Shown: positions 1-10,608 of the stretch, one piece after another
How the letters are laid out: every line of letters begins with the position of its first letter
Position numbering within the stretch: position 1 is the stretch's first letter
Source of the DNA: Flabesymbios commensalis
Lineage: Eukaryota; Annelida; Polychaeta; Terebellida; Flabelligeridae
Length of the DNA: 64,000 nucleotides
NCBI GenBank assembly: GCA_964017125.1
Contig: OZ024912.1
Span: 61,098,107 to 61,162,106 of the forward strand
Direction: 5' to 3'
Translations under genes and position numbers: made by a program
The notes under the pieces: model-generated
Told to the model about the DNA's origin: nothing
The model's database searches: none
The model's input: only the letters and a program-made list of their open reading frames with translations

Positions 1-713
1 AATTTTAGGAAAACATATGTATACATGCATATGTAAGACAACATACATGTACATGTATGGGTGATTCTCTGCTGAATGCACTTTTTGAGTGAAACGAAGG
101 TCGTGGGGGGTGGGGGGGGGGGGGGTATGTCACTTCGTTACCGTGCATTTTTGTGAAATATTATCGCAAATAACAGATTACATTGTGGAGTGTAATTTAA
201 CATCGATATGTAACAGAAGTGACAAGGTTTGTAACAGGAGTGACATTTACGCTGAATAGTAAAAATATTATAATATTGATCTAAACAGTTGTAGTGGTTT
301 GTCTCCTACAAATCGGTATGTTTATTTTCTTTGACATTTAATAGTCTATTTTGATGATACTTTTGTACAAAATTATTAAAGACGAATTATGAAAGTCACA
401 AAATAGACATACGTTCGCCCGCAGTGAGGAGGTGAATGTTACGTGATGTCGCTTGCTCCATTTGTGACAAGAGGAATTGCGAAGTCGGGACTCCATTTCC
501 CCTTCTATTTTCAAATCAGTTAATGTTTGTACAAAACATGCATGCATGGAGATAACTGCACTCCATGTCTTTGAACAGATCAGAGCACTGTATGTAGGCC
601 TATCAACCACGAAATTTCCAAATTGAACCCTGTAGATTCTGATTAAGGCTCCATATTCGAACTGAATTTGCCACTGTGTGTGTGATTACATTATTAGTAT
701 GTTGTGTTATTTT

Positions 714-939
714 ACCCTTGAACAGTTAAAGCGCTTAATTATTTTTGTATAAACCATGGAGGCCAAAGGTTTTTTTCAATTTAAAATCATTATTAAATGT
801 CTTAGTCAACTCTTTTCGATTCATTTAAATACTATGTTATTGGTATACGAATATTATACATATTTTCCGCATACAGTGCGGGATCGACTTTACACGTCAG
901 AATCTGACACCTCTAAAGTCGATCCCCGCACTGTAAGGG
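714..939 (+). mobile_element. TTAA-type hairpin element, family C
   Basis: Family C is a nonautonomous element of ~225-270 bp. It starts CCCTT..., contains tataaaccatggagaccaaa near its left end, ends CTG(T/A)AAGGG, and has TTAA at the outer edges. Its right half is a long hairpin built on GATCGACTTTAGACGTCAGA. This copy ends in AAGGG followed by TTAA (940-943); the left flank is degenerate. Ends and target fit piggyBac-like (TTAA) elements; the superfamily is inferred. Confidence 0.7.
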
Positions 940-1242
940 TTAAAGCCAGACTTCCTAGAAAATCCAGTATGTTATTTTCGCCTTGCAGTTATTAAAACTC
1001 TACCCACTGGAAGCCACTCGTGAATAAGTCAATGCATAACGTTACCTTAAGAGCGAAATCGTCCATATTGTGGTGATCAGCTGTGAGTCCGCACCAGGTG
1101 TGACAATGAGACGGGAGCTATTCTACTTGAGCCCTCAAGATAGCTAGGAGTGGATCTCTAACCTTCCTTATGTCACACAATACGTGCTGATCCACATTGA
1201 CTTTGGGCGTCGAACAACTATTGGTTCAATGTTGGACCAACG

Positions 1243-1310
1243 TTAACCCTGAAAGCGCTGAAATACTTTAGTATAAGCCATGGAGGCAAATGGGGTTTTT
1301 CAATTTGAAG
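1243..1310 (+). mobile_element. Family C fragment (left end only)
   Basis: Matches the family C left end (TTAACCCTGAAAGCGCTGAA ... ccatggaggcaaatggggtt) and stops abruptly near 1310. Confidence 0.6.
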
Positions 1311-1603
1311 TCCAAACCAAAAAGCAGCTGCACACGTCCGTCATCAGCGGGCCTGCGCACGGGCCCACAAATATTCCTATCTAAAATCAGGATTAAATCT
1401 ACGTGGCCTGCGAGGCTGAGAATCTCACGTCGACGTGCGACAACACCGGGATTCTAAGCTTATAATATTATATGCCGACTACATTCACTGTCCGGTCAAA
1501 ACCAATAGTGGTTGTTTACCCGTCTATTGTCGGCACCTGTAAGAGCCGCATTTTCCTTGTGCGGTTGACCATCGCTGTTGGCGAAGGCAAACAACGCCAT
1601 TCC

Positions 1604-1687
1604 TCCCGAGAGCACGACGTTGTTGCGACGTTGAATCAACGTCCTTGACGTTGATTCAACGTCGCAATAACGTCGTGTGCCCAGGGA
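1604..1687. mobile_element. Near-perfect palindrome, family F
   Basis: Arms of about 40 bases (AGCACGACGTTGTTGCGACG ... CGTCGTGTGC) around a centre GACGTTGATTCAACGTC type core. It is closely related to the copy at 24558-24644. Left terminus CCCGAG, right terminus CCCAGGG. Confidence 0.75.
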
Positions 1688-1943
1688 GTTCCCACTTGGT
1701 ACGTGCCGGCGACTCCGGGAGGGCGCTTAATGGCTTTGAAGAGATACCTGACTTTATGACACAAGCAAATGCTGAATTTGCTTTGTCACTAGAGTATACA
1801 GAGAGTATGCATACTAGTCTTATAGCCTCCTACTTTCTTCGGTTGATGGTGAATTAATCAGTTAATAGAAAGGTGGAAATTTGCAACAATCAGTTTCGCA
1901 TGCACGAATATTTAACGAATATTTATTTTGACGCTTATTCTAA

Positions 1944-2200
1944 CCCTTGACAGTGCCGCTGAATTGTTTCTGTTGTATTTTTCATTTATTCGAAGCTGGA
2001 ATTGCTAGCGTAATGTCCAGCTTCAAATGACGAAAAAATATTTATAATTACGAAAAGTAGACATCTCCAATATGGATTTATTGGATTAACTATAAGCATC
2101 TAACAAAGCTATTTTATCACATTTAGTAGTAGCTCTATTGATCTAAAACATGTTAGACACCGTGTAGGCCTATAAATATACGATTGCAGCACCGCAAGGG
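1944..2200 (+). mobile_element. TTAA-type element, family H
   Basis: Terminal inverted repeats CCCTTGACAGTGCCGC / GCAGCACCGCAAGGG with TAA at the left and TTA at the right. The internal hairpin is GAAGCTGGAATTGCTAGCG.../...TCCAGCTTC. A related inner segment occurs at 22230-22340. Confidence 0.65.
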
Positions 2201-2252
2201 TTACGATCCACGTTAACCTTTGTCATGTAATTATCATAAAAGAGCCTCTTAA

Positions 2253-2535
2253 CCTTTAAAGCACTGTATTTTTTAATAAAAACCTTGGAAACCACAGGGT
2301 TTTTTTAATTTGAAATCAGCATAAATGTGTTAGTTGGCTCTTTCTGATTCATTTGAATATCTATGTTATGGGTCTACGATCATTATAAATAGTTTTACTC
2401 TTAGAGTGCTGCGATCGACTTCGGTCGTCAGAATCTGACGTCTACAGACGTCAGATTCTGACGACTAAAGTCGATCCCCGCACATCTTCAGACGTCAGAT
2501 TCTGACGACTAAAGTCGATCCCCGCGCTGTAAGGG
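2253..2535 (+). mobile_element. TTAA-type element, family C, with duplicated hairpin arm
   Basis: TTAA at 2249-2252, then CCTTTAAAGCACTG; ends GCGCTGTAAGGG. The right arm of the hairpin is present twice (about 2445-2480 and 2490-2528). Both repeats read GACGACTAAAGTCGATCCCC, matching the GTCGTC form of the left arm. Confidence 0.7.
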
Positions 2536-3086
2536 TAAATGGTGTTTACTAAACCGTCTCATTATGTTATTACAATTATATTTAACATTAGAACGATACA
2601 TTCAGTCGTATTTGACGACTCATTTCTTATATTATAATTATATCTATAGCCCTGGACATAATATTATTATTGTACAATAAAAATCTAACAAAATTAATGT
2701 TTCGACCATGAAAGTTTTCTAATAGTTTTGACAGTTAGAATTCATGTTAATAAATATATTTTTAAAACAATAGGCTGATAATTATTTTTCTGGATTTAAA
2801 GCAATACTTCCTTTTTTGAGAGTGGTAAATCGGTTGAGCCTATGGGTTACTTGAGCATGCTTTTGTTGACTAATATCTCAGATCAGCTGGTATAGGCGTG
2901 AAATGGGATACTACTAATTAATTCACTTGCCGATCTTCCCTTTCAGTCATACGATCTTGGATAAGTAGACATGCCACAATAGATCATACATATCACTACA
3001 TGCGATGACTGTACAATGGACGGATAACGAGGAGAATTCGTCAATCAGTTGCAAAACTGCCTTTTCATTCTACCAGATTTTCTTAA

Positions 3087-3334
3087 CCCTTTAACTCTTA
3101 CAACGCTGAAATATTTTGTATAGACCATGGAGATCAAAGGGTTTTGCTCATTTTGAAGTCAGCATAAATGTCTTAGTTAGCTCCTTCCGCTACATTTGAA
3201 TACGTATGTTTCGTGTCTACGACCATTATAAATATTTTAATTCTTTCAGTGCGGGGATCGTCTTTATACGTCAGAATCTGACGTCTACAGACGTCAGATT
3301 CTGACGTATAAAGACGGTCCCCGCGCTGAAAGGG
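3087..3334 (+). mobile_element. TTAA-type element, family C, well preserved
   Basis: TTAA at 3083-3086 and TCAA (one change) at 3335-3338. Left end CCCTTTAACTCTTACAACGC, right end GCGCTGAAAGGG. The hairpin at 3248-3329 has ~40-base arms of the TTTATACGTC/GACGTATAAA subtype. Confidence 0.8.
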
Positions 3335-4198
3335 TCAAGCGCCAATCACAACCACACCTGTTTATTTTTTTCATAGCACTATAGGAATATTGGAATTGAA
3401 TTTTGTCAAAATTACATTTGATAAATCTAAATAATTTTCATTCAAGATCTAAGTAAATTTCAATTGTAAAACTTTTATGTTAAGGTATTAATTTATCAAC
3501 GTAAAATTAAAAATACACAATAAAATGCTTATTAATGATTCATTCCTATCCGGATATGTCATATTAAACCCTAAACAGGATTAGACAAATTACATGTATT
3601 GCTATTTCAGCAAGTGAGCATTACAATTTTGTTTTATATTAAATACAACTAGAACAGCAGTTCCCGAAATCCGAGGCCCGGCTTTAGGTTGTTTCATTGC
3701 TATGGACAAAAAATTTTTGCTTAATGTTTTGAAAACATAACTCTATAAATAATTGGTCTTCCTCGTGAGCCAGAATCCTAAATTTCCAGGATAGCCTATA
3801 ATTAAGGAAATAACCAAGGAGACCAGTTAAAATATATCTTCAACGTTTATTCCTTCCACCATCTTCAACATATCTGAGCAGACTGTCCAGCATGGTCAGT
3901 TAAACAACAGCATAAAAATAGCCTGTAACCCCACATGATCTAATACCGGGATCAAACAATAACCCCCAAACAACGGTATTACTCACCAAGTGGGGCTAGA
4001 CGCAGCACCACTGAACCAGGCATTCACCAGGTGGCACATATCGGTGTTATTTTAGTGATTCAACTTCATCTTCAAAGTCGAAATGTCAATTTGAGGGTCA
4101 AATGAGCGAAATAAATATGGTAAAAATATATAAAGTAAAAACTAGAGGGACCTGTAGCTGAAGCAACAGGGAATTTAGGCAAATATGTTTGGCGGCTA

Positions 4199-4970
4199 AC
4201 ATTTGGAACATTCGGAACATTAGGACCATTTGGAACATTCGGAACTTTGGTACATTCCGAATATTAGGAACATTGCGAGCATTCGGAACTTTGGAACATT
4301 CAAAACATTCGAAATATTTCGAGCATTCGGAACATTTGGAACATTCAGGACCTTTGGAACATTTGGAACATTCGTAACATTTGTATTATTTGGAACGTTC
4401 GGAACATTTGGAACATTCGGAACATTCAAAACATATTGAACATTCGGTACATTTGGAACGTTTGGAACATTTGGAACATTTGAACAATTTTGAACTTAAG
4501 GAAAATTCGTAACATTCGAAATATCCGGAACATTTGGGACATTTGAACATTTTGAACATTTGGAAGATATGGGATATTCGGAACGCTCGGAGCATTTGGA
4601 AAATTTGGAACATTTGTATTATTTGGAAGGCTCGGAACATTTGGAACATTCGAAACATTCGGAACATTTTAAAAATTCGAAACATTTGGAACGTTTGGAA
4701 CATTTGGAACATTCGGAAAATTTAGACCATTTGAAAAATTTGGAACTTCAGGAAAATTCGGAACATACGAAATATTCGGAACATTTGGACATTTGAACAA
4801 TTTGAACATTCGGAAGATATGGGATATTCGGAACGTTCGGAACATTTGGGACATTTGGAACATTTGGAACATTTGGAACAGTTGGAACATTTGGAACGTT
4901 TGAAACATTTTCAACATTCGGAACATATGGAGCATTCGCGACATATGGGGCATTTGCGACATTCGGACAT
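4199..4970. repeat. 9-bp satellite (GGAACATTY)n
   Basis: About 770 bases built from GGAACATTT and GGAACATTC units with scattered variants (GGAGCATTC, GGAACGTTC, GAACATATG). All six-frame readings across it (NVPNVPN, FRMFQMF, HLEHLEH) come from the repeat and are not genes. Confidence 0.95.
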
Positions 4971-5824
4971 GGACATCTCCCCTCTGAAGTTACAACTGTT
5001 ATTTTCTTGTGAAATGGAGCATTTAAAAGGTTTCTACTGTCCATATCAAACACTCAGTGTTGTTTCAACGCTTAGCCACTCTTCTTACAAACAACAATGT
5101 TTTTCTGATGCATACCGCACAAGTGTAAAATTGTATTAAAGTATAAATTAAACCACATGCCCCCCCCCCTATTCGATATCACATAAGCTGGGCAAATACA
5201 AGGTTGGTGTTGCTAACGTTTGAGTTTGGTATGTGCATTGTATCAACTCAATATCACTTCTGATTAAAGCAGCTCCTTGGGATGACATCAATTTTCGTTT
5301 TTATTTTTGAATTGAAGTAGTGTATCCCCCAGAGCATGATTTTCCTTTTTTTCAGTCTTTTTAGATTTAAAAAAATATTTTTTATCAATATTTCTATGAA
5401 ACCGCTTAAAACCCAAACAAACTTTGTGTATACATAAACACTTGCTAAAGGACGGTTGAATGTTCCTACAGCATTGGGCCAAATGTTCATGCTGTCGGCC
5501 CAGCGTTGGGCCGACAATCATTGTTGCAGGTTATCTTATCATGTCCTGACTATAAGACACCAATTAGCGGCGATTGCTTTGATCTCTCCGTCCAAGACGT
5601 GGAAATATGTGGTGAAAAGTGCTGTATATTGCTGACTTGTTTTGTTTACATGACAATAGACGACCTGGAAATATAACTATTTCACTCTTTTTCGGTGCTT
5701 CAAAATTGTTTTTTGACTTTTTTGTATTTTTAGTTAAGATAAGTAGGCTAAATAGCTTCATAATGATTCAATTTTCAAAATTGACAAAATTGAAAATGTC
5801 TCATCCTAAGTAGCAGCTTTAAAT

Positions 5825-5880
5825 ACGAAGTTGTGTCCCGCTACCGTAACCCACAACTTCAAGTGGGTTCAAATTACTTA
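5825..5880. repeat. Hairpin fragment of family E
   Basis: GAAGTTGTGTCCCGCTACCG with a complementary CCCACAACTTCAAGTGGG arm; same hairpin as at 13567, 23222, 24134 and 24768. Confidence 0.55.
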
Positions 5881-6022
5881 CTTCAAACCACATGCCATTC
5901 TAGTAAATGTAATGCCTATTTTTTTTTTTTTTTTTTTTTGAAGGATAACTAATCAGGATGAAAACAGCTATCGTCGTGATTAGCACTTGAAGGGTTAATG
6001 CTTTAAATTATTCATAGTATGA

Positions 6023-6254
6023 TCCTTACCACGCCGGAATATTTTTGCATATACAATGGAGGCCGAATGATTTTTTTCAATTTTAAATCATCATAAATGT
6101 CTTTCTGGTTTATTTGATTACCTATGTTATTGGTCTACGGCCATTAGAAATATTTTAATTCCTTCAGTGCGGGGGGGCATCTTTATACGTCAGAATCTGA
6201 CGTCTACAGACGTCAGATTCTGACATATAAAGACGGTCCCCGCGCTGAAAGGAT
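6023..6254 (+). mobile_element. TTAA-type element, family C
   Basis: Carries all family C landmarks (tatacaatggaggccgaatg near the left, hairpin 6166-6248 with TTTATACGTC arms, end GCGCTGAAAGG). Terminal TTAA sites are eroded. Confidence 0.65.
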
Positions 6255-7009
6255 TATAGTACGATCAAGTGTCGTACTCATCACCACAACGAAATGACGG
6301 TTGATGTATGGCAATTTAACACCACGTGACGTGAAATACCACTAGTCACTGGGAAGGTGTAAGCAACTATACTTCAATTAGGGCCGAAATGAATATTTGG
6401 TGAGTTTCATAATAAATTGATGTTGCCAAATTGTTTACCTTTTACCTCACCAGTACGGTTTTGTAATACAGGAAAACTTTTTGTTTGCGATCAATTGCCT
6501 GCTGGAACCGTGACACGAATACTATAAAAGAAATCCATTCAAATCTCACTAAAATATTAGCAAAAAACATTCCCGTCGACAACAAATCAACGTACGTGCG
6601 GTCGTCCTTGTTGCCAGAGGATTCGGCATATATCCTGTTCAAACAGCTTTCAGTATGTGCACACACTACCAAATCCTGCCTATTGTTGCCGCATATCGAT
6701 TGAAGTTAGTGTCAAAGGGTGCGCGAAAAATTTCCCAAACACTACTATGCAATTTACTTCGTCGAAAAAAAAATGTAATATAGTTGATATGCAAAGAGTG
6801 TGATACATCTGTTTGTAGAATATTTGCTTTCGCATTTGTGATTCCAACAACATTAACATATATCTTAAAATAAGTAAATTTATTATCCTAAGCTGGCTAT
6901 ATATAATATCATGATACATATTACTAATATTCATAGAGTACAGTTTGCACGCATGTGAGATCGGGGTTTGAGTCTTGCAATGCACCTGACTGTGCTTTTT
7001 ACTCTCCTG

Positions 7010-7490
7010 TTCGCGGCTTACAATACAGACTGTGCTTCCTTCTGCCTTTAGCCTGGGTATCCCCCTTCCGTCCCCTACCTCCACGCCCGTCTTAGGCCGG
7101 AGGTTTCCTCTCTGTTCCACCCCCAGGTCCGGCTTAGGACAGGAGCGGAGGTTTCAGTCTGGTCCGTGATACTACCAGTTAGGTTTAATTACTCTCTCGA
7201 TCAGGGCTATTCCGCAGTCCACGGTACCGCTGAGAGTAGGCTCAATTTAATTACTTTCTTGGGGAACCCCGGCAGTTGCTTCTGCAGCCTGGTCCTGTCA
7301 TGTCCTCCGGTCATAATGGCCTGGCCTCTGTTGTAACCCCGGCAAACACTGCTAGGTGGGGAATTGTTTTATGTGTCCGCGAAGGCATGATTACGTCTGT
7401 TCACCAGGGTCTACCGCTGTTCAGACAAACATCACATCTTTACCATCAAGCGTAATAATGGCCTTGATTGCCTGGACCCTGGCTGGTCTC
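7010..7490. other. GC-richer block of unknown origin
   Basis: A ~480-base stretch clearly richer in G+C than its surroundings. It shows no long frame, tRNA boxes or terminal repeats that I can recognise. It could be a diverged transposon or a non-coding exon. Confidence 0.25.
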
Positions 7491-8462
7491 TGTGCAATTT
7501 TTATATTATTTATTTTAAGTCAGTGATTGTAAATATCGCTTCCAGTTTTCTTTTCACTTATGTCGGTCGTTTTTTTAAATCAGGCATACCTTTGCTTGTA
7601 TAGCCTACTCTGCGTTTGTAAATAAGCTATATTTTTTTAATATAATCACGAATCAAAAGAAATAACTAAACAAACATGTAGATATTTTATTTGAAATATG
7701 GAGACCAAATATACAGACAGCGAATTGTTTGTGATTAAAATAGACAATAATAATTAAAAGAATAAAGTAGTAAAAACAACTCTTTAGTATTTGTTTAGTA
7801 ATGCAATTCCGTATTCAAAGTATTAATTCAGCCATTTTCGTCATGATTAAATGAATATGTCTAGTATGTGCAAATGAATTTTGAAGCATAAACAAACCTA
7901 CCCCTCCTCACAGCGTCACTATAGCCTACTGATATTAAGTGTGGATGCGTAAATAGTATGAGTTATATAAATATTATGCTCCTTTCTATATCAACACTTC
8001 CCTAAATATCTTCACATCAATACCAAACCGTGAACAAGTGAGCGTATGCCGAGTAACTGTAGGCCTAGAAAAGCTATATTTGCATTTTTTAGGAAATCAA
8101 AAGAGCGGGTTTACCCATTGACTTACAACGTGAACAGTTTGATTCAATGTTTTTTCCCAATTTTGTTGTATGGCTGTGAAATCTGAGGATTTGAAAACGT
8201 TTCAATTTTAGATAGATTCCATCTCAAATATTTATTAGGTATCAGACAGTCAACACCTACTAGTAATATTATATGGTTTATGGTGCGATTGCATAAGCGC
8301 TTTCCACTTTCTGTTTTTAACAAAACTAGAATGATTTTGTTTTGTTGTAAATTGGTGTCAGAGGAGGAGAAGCCGTTTTTTAAATTTGCTTTGTTGCTAC
8401 TATGTTTTCAATATGTTTGTAATGCCTACAAACAACAGTAGTAAGCTTTCTAATTTTCATAT

Positions 8463-8560
8463 GATAGATAGATATTTATTGACATAAAGAAAAGTCATTA
8501 CTGACTTATTTGTCATAAAAATGATAGAATATATGTACATGTATATACAATATGGGTAAT
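8463..8560 (-). mobile_element. 3' end of a LINE or SINE with (ATCT)n tail
   Basis: The minus strand reads ...GTCAATAAATATCTATCTATC, a poly(A)-signal-like end followed by a tetranucleotide tail, as in non-LTR retroposons. No reverse transcriptase can be read next to it, so family and 5' limit are unknown. Confidence 0.4.
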
Positions 8561-9056
8561 GTGCTAAAATCACACTACAATTTACATGGTATCACATACA
8601 GAGTTAAAATCATGTTAAAAGGCATTGCCATAGTAAAACACTGGATATATATATGGTCAAAACAACGATTAGAAGACCAATGCAAACAACAATGGCAAGA
8701 TGTGATAAGCCAATTAATTGTATTTTGCATCTCATTTTAGGACGGAATTTAAATTCGAACAATATCTTTGTTTTTTACCATTGTATGAAAAAAAAAACAT
8801 TTTGTAAATGTAGTATCTGTAATCACAAGCTATTATTTAGAAATGTTAAAAAGTTAAAAGGGAAGTCTTTTAAAAAGGTACCGCTCTTAAAATTTTGGGA
8901 GCTCTGCCTCTAACCTCCCCGTCTGCAAACGAAGTGACAGACTGACAAACCGTGTTGGTTACCACAACTACGCCGAGTAAACCGGCGACTCGCCCCATAA
9001 GCTGATAATTAAGTCCGATCAGCGTTAGATTACCACCGTCCACCAGGCGCAATTAA

Positions 9057-9294
9057 CCCTTCAACCGCCAGTGCCGCATATTTTCGCGTTTTCATTTTTT
9101 ATTGGCACATTAAGTACCATATTTTAAATATGGTAAAGAACAAAGGTGACATCAACCAGCAAGATTTGGAAAGAGTTAACCTCCATTTCGTCAAATCTGA
9201 ATAATTTTCACTCACTTAAGGTTGTGGATCGCGTCAGCGAGACACAACTTCAAGTGAGTGAAAATTCAAATTTAATAATTTTGCGGTTGAAGGG
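9057..9294 (+). mobile_element. TTAA-type element, family D
   Basis: Exact TTAA at 9053-9056 and 9295-9298. Terminal inverted repeat CCCTTCAACCGC/GCGGTTGAAGGG. The internal hairpin CACTCACTTAAGGTTGTGG.../...CAACTTCAAGTGAGTG lies near the right end. The second copy is at 18284-18511. Confidence 0.85.
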
Positions 9295-9807
9295 TTAAAT
9301 GCGAACCCTCGATCGAAATATCAGGGCTGGAGAACACGATTCTCACCAACGTCGTCCATCATGTGTTAAACACTGTAAAGAATGACAAGATTTCCAATTT
9401 ACATTTACCGGCTACATTGTTCTTCGTTTTAATATGTGCCTCTTTGTCGCGTAATCAAAGTGGCTAAAAATTAATTGATTTTTATCACATGCTGTTTTGA
9501 GACACGGTTCACCTCTAAAATATCAATTGTGGACCTGATATGTCAGTAACAGATTCAAACTAATAATTTAAATTATAACTATCTTAGAGTGATGTTCAAA
9601 AAATAATTTAAAAATCACGAGCAAACTCGCTAAGTATATCACATGTGGATATCAACACTGATCAATGAATTTACTAAATACTGTGTGCGGTGCCCCAGCA
9701 ATCATCCGATCATAGATATAATCATCGCTTCACCGCGATCTGTGAATACAAGCCTTTATCTGTTTGTTCCGTCTGTGTGCAGATATATCGCCAGACAATA
9801 CTGCCGT

Positions 9808-9870
9808 GCAAAGCCAAAAGGCAGTATCTGCTTACTCTGCGAGTAAGCAGATACTGCCCTTTGGCTTTGC
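9808..9870. repeat. 63-bp near-perfect hairpin, family L
   Basis: Arms of ~30 bases, GCAAAGCCAAAAGGCAGTAT...ATACTGCCCTTTGGCTTTGC, with GTATCTGCTTACTC at the tip. Similar hairpins lie at 22098, 26215 and 31952. Confidence 0.7.
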
Positions 9871-10608
9871 AGAGCACAATATGCCAGCCCGATTTACCAA
9901 TAGGCTTCTCACGAGGGGATTTGCATTGCTAACAATAATTCAGGGCAATGACAAGATCTTCAGTCAAATGCATCAGGAGGACTTAGCACTGCAGGCCCTC
10001 GTGGATTAAATGTGTGTCTTCCGACTTAACCCCTTAAGTGTCAGTGCCGATCCAAAATATCAAATTATAATGATATCTATACATAGTCATGATAGTACTG
10101 ATTTGTTCTATTTGATGAAATAGAATTATACTTTGGAAATAATTATATAGCTGTATAGCCTATATTAATCTTATCGTATACCACTCGTTTCTTATAAGTC
10201 TAAATTTATCTTAAATGTGTATGATTTGCATGCAAGTATAAATTCCTCATAATTTATTACAGTACTGATAGAAGACGAATCATTTTACGTAAAAGAGCTT
10301 TAAAAATATGAAATTGTATTACCGTCAATTCTACAGATTTCCATGCAGCTATGGAAGTGTTTAAAGCGAGTAAACAGAGGCGGCCGTTGGTTGAATACAA
10401 TAGGTTCAACATCTGCAGTGTTTACCCTGCATTTACCCAGTGCTCAGTGAGCGTTTCCCGTTTGTTAAGACGTCTCAACATTGGGTAGGGGTCTCTTGTT
10501 TGCTGGGCACAGACGTGTTAATAGATGTGTACAGGGAGATACAACAGTCACTCTGTTGTGGAAACGGAGAAGTGTAGCTCCCAGAGTCAAGTGCCTCCAA
10601 TCTAAACT

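Larger units (their letters stand above)
1..10608. other. Intergenic region upstream of the calmodulin-like gene
   Basis: Apart from the listed elements I see no exon with both splice signals and family similarity. 100-125 is a poly-G run. 3640-4190 and 7490-8460 are AT-rich with nothing recognised. 8900-9052 is a GC-richer patch without family match. Confidence 0.5.

Noticed and set aside
4189-5053. Many overlapping open frames on both strands
   Set aside because: They are readings of the 9-bp satellite; residues repeat with the unit and no protein family fits.
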